A stretch of 64,000 nt of DNA from Lineus longissimus (GCF_910592395.1 NC_088308.1:6709001-6773000), one strand, 5' to 3'. Counted from the first letter of the stretch, positions 35,623-48,882 are shown. A program made the numbers and translations. Notes: a model not told the origin generated them from the sequence alone.

Positions 35623-36693
35623 CTACGAATCGGTCACAACGCTCTCAGCGGGTTTCTTCCGCTGTTCGTTACCTCCACTGGAAAACAGACCTCTCGCATC
35701 GAGCCTAAATTTCTTAACAGACAATATGTAGAGATATGTGTTAAATGCATAGTTGCAGAAATCGACATTATTAGTCAAAGTTATACTAAACCGCTGAAGA
35801 GCAGAGATATAGGGTGTCACTTCGCCGGAGTTATGTGCCCAGTAGTCAATCCATAAAAATACTCTGATCTTATCTGGCAGCCGGCAAACTATAAAGACTG
35901 CAGATACTATTATCAGCATCCGAATCACATGGTTGTTCGTGCCCGGCTTTTGGGCTGAGGTCATATCTCGCCGGCGCTGCTCACTGATTTTAAAAACAAC
36001 TATGATGCCGATATTGCTTAGAAAAAGTACGACAAACGGGATATAGATACTGATGATGGAGACAAAGTGATAATGAATGGCCGTCAGTTCGCCAACAAAG
36101 TGATAAGGACAGAGCCCACCTTCGCCCTTGTCTTGCCGTTCACGGAAAAATGTCAGAGGTAACATGACGAACCCTAGCACTACGAAAAGAAATATCACAA
36201 TCCGTTTAGCTTTCGTGCAACTACACCACGCTTTAGCTTTTAAAGGAAACAACATGGCGAAAAGGCGCTCCAGAGTCATGATTTCCAATGTCATGGCCGA
36301 CACCGTTCCCGCGTAGTTGTACCAAAACAGATACTCTCTACAGAGCCATTGGAAGCCGTTCCACACTTTGAGTTGATCGTGTAGTATAGCAATAATAGCC
36401 CTCTGAAGTACGGAAAAAATCAGGATCATGGAGTCAGAGATAGCCATTCCTTTCATGTAGACACATGTTGATTGGTGTTTGTATCTGGGCAGGGAGAGTA
36501 CCTTGAACGAGAGGATGTTGCCAACCACACCTAAAACAGCCAGAAGTGGCTGTATGTAAAAGTCGATGAAGCCACTGACCGCATTGAGAACATCCGCATC
36601 ATGATTCGCTGGAGCAATGGTTGGTGTTGCACCACCATTTTTCATGACGACGCCGTCACTGACGAATTTACCAGAAAGCAGTAGCCGCTGCAT
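35623..36693 (-). CDS. Class A (rhodopsin-like) orphan GPCR, copy 1
   Basis: The protein is a 356-residue seven-transmembrane receptor encoded in one exon. An outside N-tail of about 44 residues lacks a signal peptide. TM1 is about 46-66 with GN at 58-59. TM2 is about 77-101 with Asp87. TM3 is about 118-141 with Cys118 at its top, pairing with Cys195 in the second outer loop. TM4 is 163-182, TM5 205-235, TM6 256-280 and TM7 296-325. The D-R-Y motif is replaced by E142-R-L. TM6 has C270-R-L-P instead of C-W-x-P. TM7 has N318-T-Y-L-Y instead of N-P-x-x-Y, followed by KKF of helix 8. This pattern resembles peptide-receptor-like invertebrate GPCR expansions. The ligand is unknown. It is a close paralogue of the receptor at 47765-48841. 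The ATG at 36691-36693 is the only plausible start before TM1 with a full N-tail. Confidence 0.93.
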   Translation of the reverse strand: MQRLLLSGKFVSDGVVMKNGGATPTIAPANHDADVLNAVSGFIDFYIQPLLAVLGVVGNILSFKVLSLPRYKHQSTCVYMKGMAISDSMILIFSVLQRAIIAILHDQLKVWNGFQWLCREYLFWYNYAGTVSAMTLEIMTLERLFAMLFPLKAKAWCSCTKAKRIVIFLFVVLGFVMLPLTFFRERQDKGEGGLCPYHFVGELTAIHYHFVSIISIYIPFVVLFLSNIGIIVVFKISEQRRRDMTSAQKPGTNNHVIRMLIIVSAVFIVCRLPDKIRVFLWIDYWAHNSGEVTPYISALQRFSITLTNNVDFCNYAFNTYLYILSVKKFRLDARGLFSSGGNEQRKKPAESVVTDS

Positions 36694-36730
36694 GACTTAT
36701 TAGAAAATGATCATGGCATTAACCTGCTTG

Positions 36731-36740
36731 AGTATTTATG
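36731..36740 (-). promoter_or_regulatory. TATA-like box of receptor copy 1
   Basis: On the minus strand CATAAATACT lies about 38-47 bases upstream of the ATG at 36693. The second receptor has a stronger TATA at almost the same distance, which supports a promoter with a very short 5' untranslated region. A spliced upstream leader exon is the alternative. Confidence 0.3.
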
Positions 36741-39700
36741 TACAGGTGATGTTCAGACTGCCGCTCTTCAGAATGATATGAAGTTTATTTTAGTGTGTAT
36801 ATGGCGTTTTACACTTTTCTTGTTCGATAACTCTTTTTAAGTCAACTGGATAGTGTTCACAGTATGCAATGCGTTATAATGTATCCGCATTGGTTGACTT
36901 GATGCAGAACATTAGAACACCAGTGGCCTCTCTGATTTCAACCCATTAGGCGTTTGTCGTTCCTTTCAAACATAATCAGATTACTCCAAAGTTTCATCGA
37001 CAACTCCAAAAACCTGCGCAAGCTCCTAACATAATGTACAGTCAGAGTCGAGTAAACTGACACTACCAATGCATTGCGTACCTTTTGATGTGGGTATATG
37101 AGGATTTGGGTTTAATGCCATATTATGAAAGCATTTTACAATGTAAATCAACTTTCGAAACTGACAAAATTAGCCTTTTCACTTACATTTGAATTTCAAT
37201 TCCAAGTTAGCAGAATTATCTTTGTAGATTTCCACACTGAAGTCCTTTACATCTTCTAAGCGACGTAATTAAACTTTAGCAACCATGAAAAATAGAAACC
37301 AATTATCGTTCTGTGTGATTGACTGACTTCTAATTTCCATCTTTCAACAGTGCGTCCATTCAGATTTTTAACATGTTTGAAGCCCTTACCCTTTTCTAAC
37401 CAGTGAATAACAGCTAGAGTCGCACAAACTGAAACCCACCATTAATTATGTCGGCCGAATCATCAACGGAACTGCTGTAAGAAACATGAATATGATACGA
37501 CGAGCTTACACATCGTATGATAAAACAATTACATTGTTTAATTTGTTCCCCAAGTAAACGTACAGTTTCTATCATGTTTCATCTGAACCGATCGAACCTG
37601 AATTTCCTACATACCGTGATACAGGCCGCAAGATTATCAAAATAGGTCGCGGTCAGGAAACATTCCAAGGGAGCTATCGAGTGCTATTGGGCACAAGGAA
37701 GCAGTACGGAGCCATTAAACTGATACTCATAAAACACAATTTACCTCAGCTCTCGTATATAAGCTTACTACACGTAACACTTTAATCTCGGTATCTTTTT
37801 CAAGAAGCTAGTTTGAAAATGATCGAGGAGGAAGAATATGGGGATTATTGCATACATGTACTCTGATGAAACACTTCCAGCGTCTTTGGGACTTCATCAA
37901 CTCATTTTTAAGGGGCATGGAAGGTTTTCGCTGAACTCTAAATATGTTATGATTGTGATAAATGCAACTGCACGTCCCATAAGCCCAATTGACGCTTCCG
38001 ATAAAAAAGGATGTACTGCGTTTATACCATGTTGTTGACTTAACAACGCGCTTCATATTGTAATTTGAAGCGCATTCTTATTAAATGTATGAGGTCTCTT
38101 TGTGTACCGTCATGATTCGACAATTGACAAATGCTTTATGGCATGTGCTCTGAATTTCAATTCAGTTAAGTTGAGACAAATGAAAAAAGATGGGAATGCT
38201 GGAACGTGTCTGCTGAAAGGCATAAGACGTTATAAAAGGCGGAAATTTTGGGCGGTTTCTTTTTCCTTTGCGCTATAGATATAGGAAGATAAATTCCAAG
38301 CACATATTATTTTAATCATTTAACACAATTATCATTGCATGGTGTGTGCACACGTGGTGACTCATTTGAATATGAAATCAAATGCAGTTCGAATTGAGCT
38401 AGTTGTCCATCTATTAGTGCAAACCTCATGTTTTCTTAGTCAACTTTTGCAAAAAGATAATATCATAGCAAACAAAAAGTCGTATGCGCTCATTGCCTGG
38501 ATCTAGATATTTTTTCGATGATATTTTTATCGCCAATGTTTTCGAGAACGTCTTTTTCATTTCTTCTCCGCGTGTTGTAGTGCTGCCTTAAAAAAAAAGA
38601 TTTCAGCATATAATATAAGTTTCTCAGTCTATGAACAGTACACATCTCATTCCAATTATCGCCTGATAGGGAAATCGTAAAAAACCATAATCAATCTGGA
38701 AAAAACTTGTATGGCTTAATAAATCTTCCATTTTGTGATTGATATGGAAAAAAACTTATGTTCACGAAATAGACTGGTAATTGAAACAAAGGACCAAAGC
38801 AAGATATGGCCTTCTTGTTCAAGGTCTGAAAGCGTCTGTCTGAAGCACTGTATGTACAATTTTGGTCCGGTTGATATGCGCCGAACAATGTTTGATTTTT
38901 TCAAACATTTAGCGAAGCAGGCTGAAAGTACTTGTTAACATTCCCGCCCCCTCCCATAGTATAGTGGTACTGGCAAATAAGAGACACATATTTGTACTCT
39001 ATATGGTGTAATTGGAGGCATCAGATGTTGATAATATGTTTTTTCTTATAGTCCGTTCTTAAAGTCCTCAGAGGAGGTTTTTCATATTTTCAAAAACCAC
39101 TAATAGGTTTTTCATTTTACCAAAAAAACTGTACGGGGTGCATATCTGTGTTGGCCGAAAAACCTTTATATATTTTTGCAAAAGCTCATAAACCCTTATT
39201 TCTAGTAAGGGTGAACAGACTATACTCTGACACTCTGATACTATATCCACATACCATTACACTCTGTACATCATAGATGACAGCTGAATAGAAAAAGAAG
39301 AAAAGGCTGATTCCGACATAGCGAACATGACTAAGTGCCAAACAGCAAACCCGCGACAGTCACGAACGACTAATCAAATTAGCCAGACTCACTCGTTTAC
39401 AATCGCCGGCCTCAAATCAAATGCAGCAAGTTGAATTCTGGGCCACTGAGTTTCTGCTTTCTAAGGGATCTTTTTCTCCCAGCAATTTCAATTCTGCTAA
39501 TGTATAAGGCACGTTGGGTGGTTAAATAGAGCTGCGAATGTCATGTCTTTCTTTCGATTATATTCGTAATGGTGCACTACCTTTGTCGCGGCAGCCGGCG
39601 ACAGGAAGTTGGGTTTTGTCAACTGTATTAATGATCCGGCTTACAGTCATCAAAGGACCGTAGTCACAATGTTCTGATGATATGAAACACACCTTGGAAG

Positions 39701-41955
39701 GGATCAGCTGAAATTCCTGGCACAGCTTTGGCTGGGTATGCAGGTGGAAAAGACAGGATGCTTTGATAAAATCGTTATATAACCGTTATATTGATAGCAC
39801 CTTAGTGTGGATAGTGGATTGAAAGGGCAATGCGGTAACATGTGACTATTTCACCAACCGGATTGCGTCCTTCTCCCAATCGTTTACTTCCATGATACTA
39901 TTTTCCAATACACCACTGACATGGTAGGCCCTAATTTGTACATGCCATTAAAGGACGACGCTGACGGCCCCTTTCTGACGATTGACCAATCAAAAGCCTT
40001 AGAGGTCAAGCCGTCGCCCCCGTAAGACACATTTTGATTCGCTAAGACATGTACAGAAAACGTTAGGAAAATATTCCCGGTTCGATCGTAAATCGCCGAT
40101 CCCGAATTTTGCAAATTTGAAGGATGATCTCACTTTCAGCCTTTCCTATAAATCAACTATGGAAACGAGTAAAGGAATATTTGTGAATGTTCCATTTCTG
40201 AAAACACGTGAATCAATGTCATCGGGTAGATTGGAAAAAGAATTAAAAAATACGTCTCACGAGCAGTATTATCAGCAAACGTCTGATCGCACGCATGAAC
40301 ACCGGAATAACAGCCAATGCCGGATTGACAAACTAATTAATCAGATGAGAAATAAACCTATGGCTCGTATCAATACATAACAGTAAACTGCTTATCATAC
40401 ATCGTCTCAAAAGCAGCAGGTAGTGGTGAATGCACTCTGAGTGGATGTAAAAATTTTCAAGACGGCAGTTCAGGTAGTCATTTTAGAATTTTTCTGAAAG
40501 ATTCAAAATGGTGCTCGTACGCATGCTTAGGCCTATGGTGGAATACGTCCATGTGTGGGCAACGTCAAATTATGAAGATTAATCTAACCTTACTGTTCCG
40601 GGTAAACTCGATCTGGTCTCCTTCAAAGGTTTTCATGTATGATAATAAGCTCTACCGAAGAAGAAATATCAGATGTCCTCCTGGATAGTTGACATCTGCC
40701 TCTGATGGGTAGATATCAGTCCTCAGCGGTGATTGGGTTTCGTAATCAGCGCCAAATAAGGTTCGTGTTTTGATTGACGAGATGATGATGTGGTTGAAAT
40801 GCTGTAATGAATCTCGTCATCAGTTGAAAAGTGGCAATTAGATCATTCGAAATGAACGAGTTATATTTGTGAATGGATCGTGTTCAATTTAATGAAGCGA
40901 TTTCAAGATTTCAAGAGACTAAATTCAGTGAAAAAGTGCTGGGTGTTGACTCTCCTAAACCTGTAATGACATGACAGACGTTGTCGTTTATTTACCAAAT
41001 GGAACAAGTCTGGCCCACTTTGACTTTATACTTGTATTCCGTGCATTCTTATGTGAGCTGTCCTTTTACTTGCCTGGCCAACGCCCAATCTGGTGCAATG
41101 CCCAATCATAAAAACTCCATTTATCAATAGATATTCAGCTGCAGTATACCAGTAGCAGACATGACATTACGTGTAAACAGCATTAGTTTTAGGAGAATAT
41201 CATATCAACAAGTCTTCTTCTTGAGAGGATAACAAGTACACTGTACAAACAACCTTACCACAAGGACAGAAAACCAAACATCTCACCATAAAAATCTTCT
41301 TTACAAAGTTGCTGCATTACTTACCTGGCGATATTGCCTGGTATAGTGGTAGCATTATTCATCAGGGCTGCAGAACTGGACAGTGCTTATAAAAAGTCGT
41401 CCTGAAACAGATTCAGACTCCATTACAGGTCTACATTTGCCCGGTCTCAAGAGGGGATAGAAACCTTTTTAGGGACCTTGTCGGAGATGATGGAACGTGT
41501 GCTGCGTGTTAAGATGATCGAGTTGATAATCATCGAGAATATTGTTATGAAAGCAAATGGCAGAAAGGCAGATTAGGGCTGTCCACTTTTCATCGATAAA
41601 AAGGTTGTATTGATAAAAAGAATGCAAACATTACAGAGGCACGTCGACTATCATTCCTTCCAGTGTTTTTTTTCTTAAGTGCATGAAGTAGATCATAACT
41701 GATCGACTGACGAACATCAACCCGCTGACAACACACGTAAAATAGTGGAAGGCACTACAGTGTACGTTTGGCGATCTTGGCTACCACATTTGCGACAAGG
41801 TTACAAAGTCATCGCAAATTTTTGTAATCGAACTCCAACGGTTTTGCATAGTGATAATATTATATTTTATCATGGTACACAGCAGTAATCTTTAATAATT
41901 ACCTGTTCGCCGAAAATTTGAAAAATTTCAGATAATTCAAAATATGCCGTTCATC
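36741..41955. other. Intergenic, no supportable gene
   Basis: Only short frames. An 87-codon polar frame at 40117-40380 is not recognised. A small repeat of AGGTTTTTCAT occurs at 39076 and 39104. A tRNA-like 5' half near 38955-38980 has no partner half. Confidence 0.4.
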
Positions 41956-42031
41956 TGACTGTCAGTGTGTGCTGTAGCGTGTATGAATTGCTCAATACGC
42001 ATGTACACACTGCAGCACACACTGACAGTCA
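41956..42031. ncRNA. Near-perfect hairpin, precursor-microRNA-like
   Basis: Two 28-base arms, 41956-41983 and 42004-42031, are inverted copies. The left arm begins TGACTGTCAGTGTGTGCTGT. They differ at two positions; as a plus-strand RNA one is a G-U pair and the other a C-A mismatch. The loop is 20 bases (41984-42003). The stem length, loop size and single mismatch are within the range of animal microRNA precursors, although real precursors usually have more mismatches. Pairing ends abruptly at both sides. It could also be a tiny inverted duplication or transposon foldback. The strand of any transcript is unknown; I do not recognise a known microRNA seed. Confidence 0.35.
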
Positions 42032-45000
42032 TCGAGGCTGTATTTATTAGATGCCCCGAATAATAGTGTATATATCAGTCCATCCGATACAGGCGTCTTC
42101 CAAAGGCATGGCAACATACAGGAAAAGCAGTTATAGTCTGTTTGTAATAAAGATAACATCACGAGCCCAATAATGATGATGTATCTAGTCATCCCTATGA
42201 AATACAGCCCCGCGGAAGATGAATGATGACCACTCACTGTCTTGGCTCCGTTGGCCACAGACGTTCGACTCTCACATTACATGTATGTACAGACTTAGTA
42301 TCATTCTCGTTCCATCAGCCTCTGAACTAATATCAGCAACGCATAGCTATTTGCTCTTGCTATTTGAAGAGGTCACTCTAGATCTGCGGAAGATATTTGA
42401 TGGGGGGGGGGGTAAAGGTTGGAACTTTATAACGCAAGCAACGGGTACCTTTTTACGTGTGTTTTCTTTGAAAGAATGAGTATCTCCGTTGGATTATCCT
42501 TCGGGAAATGGAAAGTCTTATTCTTCTGATAACAAAACAAACATGAGGCAGCGGACCAAAAACCAATTTCTCTTCACTGTCTTCTGTACAATAACCGATG
42601 AGTGCGTGTGCTTGGTTTTGCCGATGCGTTAGGACTGTCCACTCGAATTGGTTGACTTTTTCATTGTTTATGTGAAAGGAAATGATCTTGATCGAATCAT
42701 TCTGAGTTACGCATCACTTGAATTAATGAAACAACGTTATGTCTGATTAATGAGAATCGTTGTATCTGGTTTGGGTAACTCTCAACCGATATAAACCAGC
42801 CACGAAAAAAAAACAGCATACAAATCAAGTCAAAATAGCTCATATGTTACTTCGCTTCGCGACCAGGATTTTCGGAGTTAAGCATTGTCAGTGCCGATGG
42901 TTTGAGGATCAGAGTAAAAGCCAAGTGGATATCATTTGAAGGTCAAGAGGATACGCCATGTTTGTTTCAAGATACATGTACATGTATTTCTCCTCGACAT
43001 TCTAGCAATAGACCTTATCTCAAGTCAAACATTCCGATATGATTCTCATTCAATTCTTGAGGTCTTGTTTCAGTTTTGTGTACTGTGCCTTGTACATTTC
43101 TCAGAAGGTTCTTGTTAGATTCCTATAGTTAAGCTCTTACTAAGAAGCTTACATTTAATTAATTCATCTTTTGATAATAATGTGCATACATGTTTACGGA
43201 AGTGAAGATCATAACTAAGAATCCATTCGGGGTTTTCGACCTGGGTACCAACTGTCATCGCAGACGGCAATGCCTCAAGATTGAAAGAAAAAATTCTGCC
43301 AAAGATATGCTCTGAGCTATGATTGGTTTTCTTTCAGCTAGTACCAGTCAATCGAAATATGAGGGAAAAAACTCAGCTGATTCATTCTTGATGATTTAAT
43401 ATTTGAATTAGTTTCTGGTGAGCTTGTTAGCTGACAATTCAACAGGCGCTATAGCATACCCATATCTCATCCACGTCCACACAAAGCCAATTATTTCGCG
43501 ACCAAAACACTAATATACTTATATACAATCTTGTAGATTATCTGGTCATAAATCTACCAAGAATGTAATTAATCGACTTACTCACTCTATTGTCAGTTAA
43601 TGCACTTATTCTGCAATCGACAATGCTGTGCCAGTCAATACATTTCCACAATTGCCTCATTAGATCGCCATCCGATATTCAGTGACGTCTCAGGCAAATG
43701 GTGGTTACTTTCATGATCTCTAGACTCGGTTTATAAAATGCTGTGAAACTTCTAAAAACAGGAAACAAAGTATTTTTTAACTACATGATAATAGTACATT
43801 GTATATAGATATCCCGTTAGTAAGGCATTGGCTTATGCCAAATACCGTCTCAACCATCTTCGTGTTTGATGTGGATTGGCACATCTCCTTTTCCCAGCAC
43901 GACTTATTCTGTCATGTTTGTTGTTAATTACTACCACAGCATGAAATACATCAATCGAGAGATTTCGTCTGCTCTACTGATAAGCCCGACTAAGGCGTGA
44001 CCAAGTGGCCCGAGCAGGCGGCACAAGATTGGCAGTTATTCATTCGGTACACGTCCCAGGATGAAGAGAGACATCATATACATATAGTGGGATTAAGAAG
44101 CACACGACAATGATAACTGGACGCTGATTACTAGCTCAATCATATTCTCCTCCTTTGTAAAGCGAGAAGTCAAAGTGACGTTTCTCCAAGATTGCATAGA
44201 ACGTTGGTCCATTCAATACCCAAGACCTATCAATCAGCTCCAGCAGTTTTGTGATTAGTCTTTAACCCCATTGCTCTTTATCAGGCAGGTTCCACAACCC
44301 GTACGAACGACGAAGTAGGACAAACGAAGGTGTCTGGTATCATCAAATGCTGCGCCGATTTATTTTTACGCGAGAAAACCTAATAATATTTTATACTTAG
44401 TCGAAAGAGGAAGCAGGGAATACTTTTTAAACGTCTATAAAGTACATTAAAAATTTACATTTTCCGTTCTTTGTCGTTCTTTGCTCTTCATAAGGCTTGC
44501 TTGCCTAAAGTTGGTCAGGAGAATATCAGATGTGTCGCTGCCCTTGACTGTTTGGACTACACATCGGTTTTTTTTAATTATAAAGGGATTGACAAAGTGT
44601 AAGAAGAAGAGTGACAAGTAGAACGCATTTGAACAGCCTGAGAAAAAGTTAGGCATGGAGAAATGTCAACTATACTAAGACAGCTGTCAGTTATTCATTG
44701 AGCACGCGATAGTATAATTAAGGACACAACCCTGATTACGAGAGCTGGTTATACTGACACAGTAATGATTGTCCGCTTCATCATGTCCTTATTGAAGGTC
44801 AGCGCGTGACATCTCCCTCGGACTGTATTCAGCACTGACATTTGCATTGATTCTCAAGACCAATTCATCAATCAATCCTTGGATGGTGGCTTTTCTGAAT
44901 TTGCCGTTCGCCTTATCATCGGATCAGACATGTCAGCAGAGCAGATGCTCATAGCTCGCCAAGGCTACATTTGTTCACTTCTTCGAATGGACTTTGCCGG

Positions 45001-47764
45001 GAAGCAACAAACAGGTAAAAGAGAGTCACCACATGTCGATAACTCAGAGCATGGTAATTAGCAGAACCTTTGGCGCTTTTCAGCCATGGCAAAGAAGGGT
45101 ATGTCGTTAACTAACACCGGGCAGTAGTCACCGCCCGGCGCATCTTCTTTTGCATATCCGTTTGCCCGCGACCATAACATATATATCTAATGTTAAATTG
45201 CCCATCTCAGGATCCCTAATGAAATTTACTAACATGAATAGCTCCATGAAGCTAGACATACTGGACATGGTGCATTGTCAAATACTAAAGGCTACACAAT
45301 GGATGGCTAGGACAAAAACCACCAGCGAGTGTGATTGAAAGGCATGATCTCTCCCCGACATTGGTCCCATTCAAGCCAAGACCTTTCATTATTTTGTGAT
45401 TGGCCTTTCACTTCATTACATGCCACGGCTATGTTCTTTTCCATCTCGTTGGCCATTTGGATAATGTTTGGAATGTTTTGTGAGGCGAAAACTAATGACC
45501 CCAGCATCAGTAGTATTGTGTTATGTAGAATGATATCGACTTCGTGATGAGAGAGGGCAAGATCAATCTGTGACAAGGAGTGAATATAATATCCTCACAT
45601 ACATATTTTATCTTTCACACATTTCAGTGACTGATTGGTCATTCGTATCTGAAAATCATTGGTAACCCCTTTCTTTGTTGCCGGTGTAACGTTTCTGAGG
45701 TTTTTCGTTTCTCAGTGATTCTCCTGATTGCTTGGGAGCGCTGAAAGAAAGATTGACACCTTTTTCTCAGTCTGTTTCCCTCATTGAAAAAATCATAGAT
45801 TCTCTCTCATATATGGTATATATATTTAAATTGTATATGGATTCTCTTCCTCTCCGTTGTATGGAAACATTGAAATATCGCGAACACCACAAATGTTATT
45901 CCGGGATCCAGACAAGGATTGTGTCGTTTGGTCTATACATGTAGCAGCAGAATGGACAGATACTATATTGACAATCAAAAAAACTGACAAAAGAGGTCGC
46001 CTTCTACCCGTTTATCCGATTGATGCCACACATTGACCAAATATGTTTTTTTTGTTTTCGCTTTTGAAAAACTTGAATTGAAATAAACGAACACCGCCAA
46101 TCAAAATGGACCAAGCAAGAATCAGCTACAGCAGTAGGGTTGCCAATAGATCAAAGAGGGAACTAGCAGCTGCGAAGACGTGCCCAACAATACCTATACA
46201 TGTATTGATTTCCAAATTGCCTTCGTCATGTTTGCAGGATTCTCTTGCTCAAATAGACTATGGTTCATTAGGTCCATTGCCCAGCATGTGATGATATTGG
46301 TCTGTCCAGTCCCGTCGAATTCCGGGTTTTTTTCTTTTCCTATTATGTTTTCGCCCGTGACATGTTCACGTCAGGTTATAGCCACATTGGTATGGATGCT
46401 GGACGGTCTGTCCCTGTTACCTTAAGTTTATTATTCCAAGAGCGGCTGGGGACGTAACCAATTCGGATAGGATAGTCAGTGTGGGCAAGTCAGTTGGACG
46501 TCGTATATCATTAGCCTTGTCATTTCCAGACAGACGTATTGTCTTTCGGACACCCACATGGTTTGTCTATCACATTAGAGATATTTGAAGGAACGAATTC
46601 TTCTTCCCTTTGTTCGTGGGTGCACTATCTAGTTATACAACCTGGGGAGATCAATTATACCAGTCTAAACATTAGACAGTCAGTGCGGTGTATTCACCCA
46701 AGGATTCCAGTTCAAATTACTTGCTGAGGGGCCATAAAATGAAATATAGGGCTACAGTTACTTACTGACCCCCGCAGCAACCAGATTTAACTGAAATCCT
46801 GAAAAACTGAAATCAGAAGATTTAATATTAGTGACATTTTTCATTTGAAAGGTTCATGTTGAGTACAATTTATTGTAAATGTCACGGTAGCCCGGTCAGG
46901 TCAAGGTTAAACGATTGATAGACATTCAATGCAGTCTGCCGTCGGTAAGCAGATTACTAGTTTGTAATTTTGAGACTTCGTCAGTATACCACGGTCGAAA
47001 ACCCCGATACGATTCTTAGCAAAGATCTTCACTTTCGTAAACATGTATATGTACAATCTTTAAGATTAATGTAAGATTTTTAGTAAATCTGACAAGAATC
47101 TTCTGAAAAATGTGCAATATGAACAGTACACGAATCTAAATAAGATCTTAACTGAGAATCTTATGAAATTATATTGAATTTTGTATGTGATAAAGTCAAC
47201 TGCTTGATTGTCGATTGTTTTAACACACACAGCGCCCTCACTGCTTTTTGAAAGCAATTGCTGTACAAATGAACTTTCTTAAGTCGAATATGATCAGAAA
47301 AAGATGAGAAATTCGCAATCGTAATTATTGAACATTATCCGATTGCTTATTAATCAGATTTCCAGACCAATAACGCCGGTGGAAAGCCTCCACAACACAA
47401 GATGCCCCTTTAACAGAGTACACCGATTAGGATATTCTCCACCACTGCCCGAGGAAAACATTGACCAAAGGGCCTGCATTTGCAATATGTTCTAATCTTA
47501 AACTGTTAACTTTCCGAGTGATCGAGTCCATTTGCCTCACAAGTTCATATAAAACAGAATGAATTGTGTGACCACGTGCAAATGTACCCTCTTTCGAAAT
47601 GGTACCAAAAATACAAAAAGCATAAGTATAGCTAGACAGATTAGAGTTCGGGTTAGCATTATCATAAAAAGGATGATTGGGAAAATGAAACACAGGTCTT
47701 GGTAGGGCCGTTAGCAATGTTTAGGCAGAGCTCGCATTGACATACGGATGTTGTATTTGCGTTA
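42032..47764. other. Intergenic, no supportable gene
   Basis: Contains an 11-G run at 42402-42412. Frames up to 96 codons (47427-47717 minus, just past the second receptor) show no domain. An AATAAA on the minus strand (46869-46874) is a distant candidate poly(A) signal for the second receptor. Confidence 0.4.
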
Positions 47765-48841
47765 TCATTGACCTGTAGCCGCAGATAATTTTCCTTGTTT
47801 CTCACTTCCGCAACAGCAGAGACTCGCTGCATCTTGCCTGAACTTCTTCACAGAAAAAATGTAGAAGTAAGTATTTAAAGCAAAATTGCAGAAATCAAGG
47901 GTGGTGGTCAGTGTTACGCTGAATCGCTGTAAGGCAGAAAAGTAAGGGGTGCGCTGCCCATTGCCGCGTGACCAAAATTCCAACCATGTAAATTTCCTGA
48001 TTGGGCTTGGTATTCTAGAAACTAAAAAGACTGTGGATACAATAATCAGCATCCGAATAACCTGATTATTTGTGTCTGTCTCCGAAGCGGCTGCCAAGTT
48101 ACGACGACGCTGTGCACTTATTTTGAAAACAAGTATAATTCCGATGTTGCTTAGAAAAATCGTAATGAATGGAATATAGATGTTGAGGGTCGACATGAGG
48201 TGATCATGAATGGCCATTAGGTCGCCACTAAAATGAAACGGACAAAGCCAACCATCCACTTTTGCTTGTCGTTCACGGAAAAAGTTTAAAGGTAACATGA
48301 TAGCACCTAAAACGGCGAACAATAAGATGACAATACGCTTAGCTTTCGTGACACTGCACCATGTTTTAGCTCTTAAAGGGAACATCAAGGCGAAAAGGCG
48401 CTCCAGAGTCATTATTGCCAAAGTTATGGCGGACACAGATCCTGCGTAGTTGTACCAAAACAGATACTGCCTACAAAGCCATTTGAAACCGTCCCACGCT
48501 CGGAGTTCTTTATTTATGATAGATATAACAGCGCGCTGGAGTACGTAGAAAACAAGCAGCATGGAATCCGAGACAGCCATGCCTTTCATGTAGATACATG
48601 TCGATTGGTGTTTGTAGCTTGGCAAGGAAAGTATCTTGAATGATAGCACGTTTCCAACCACACCTAGAACAGCAAGTATTGGCTGGATATAAACTTCGAT
48701 GGCGCTACTTACAGTATATAGAACACCAGTGCCAGAGCTTGACTGGTCGTAGATGAGCGGGCCATCAGTTAATTGTGTCACACTTTCGTTCTCTGTCGGC
48801 GCAGTATTGGATTCATCACCTGACTGACGCAGCATAAACAT
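47765..48841 (-). CDS. Class A (rhodopsin-like) orphan GPCR, copy 2
   Basis: The protein is a 358-residue seven-transmembrane receptor in one exon, colinear with copy 1 and identical to it over long blocks (for example KHQSTC, KGMA, LFWYNYAG, TLERLFA, KAKRIVI, SNIGII, VIRMLIIVS). TM1 is 51-71 (GN at 63-64), TM2 82-106 (Asp92), TM3 123-146 (Cys123), TM4 168-187, TM5 210-240, TM6 262-285 and TM7 302-330. E147-R-L replaces D-R-Y, S275-R-I-P replaces C-W-x-P, and N323-T-Y-F-Y replaces N-P-x-x-Y. Cys200 is the loop partner of Cys123. The N-tail carries one N-glycosylation site (N18-E-S). The C-tail has Leu-Cys-Cys-Cys-Gly, a likely palmitoylation site that copy 1 lacks. The ligand is unknown; a peptide is the most likely class by resemblance only. 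Confidence 0.94.
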   Translation of the reverse strand: MFMLRQSGDESNTAPTENESVTQLTDGPLIYDQSSSGTGVLYTVSSAIEVYIQPILAVLGVVGNVLSFKILSLPSYKHQSTCIYMKGMAVSDSMLLVFYVLQRAVISIINKELRAWDGFKWLCRQYLFWYNYAGSVSAITLAIMTLERLFALMFPLRAKTWCSVTKAKRIVILLFAVLGAIMLPLNFFRERQAKVDGWLCPFHFSGDLMAIHDHLMSTLNIYIPFITIFLSNIGIILVFKISAQRRRNLAAASETDTNNQVIRMLIIVSTVFLVSRIPSPIRKFTWLEFWSRGNGQRTPYFSALQRFSVTLTTTLDFCNFALNTYFYIFSVKKFRQDAASLCCCGSEKQGKLSAATGQ

Positions 48842-48882
48842 GGTGATAATGAGGTTTCTATCAAACTTCGGTTTCTACGTAT

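Noticed and set aside
38955-38985. tRNA-Asp/Glu-like 5' half (TCCCATAGTATAGTGGT)
   Set aside because: No T-arm, B-box or 3' acceptor strand follows; judged coincidence or a very small relic.
41992-42258. 88-codon minus-strand frame
   Set aside because: Its 3' end is formed by the hairpin arm; no domain.
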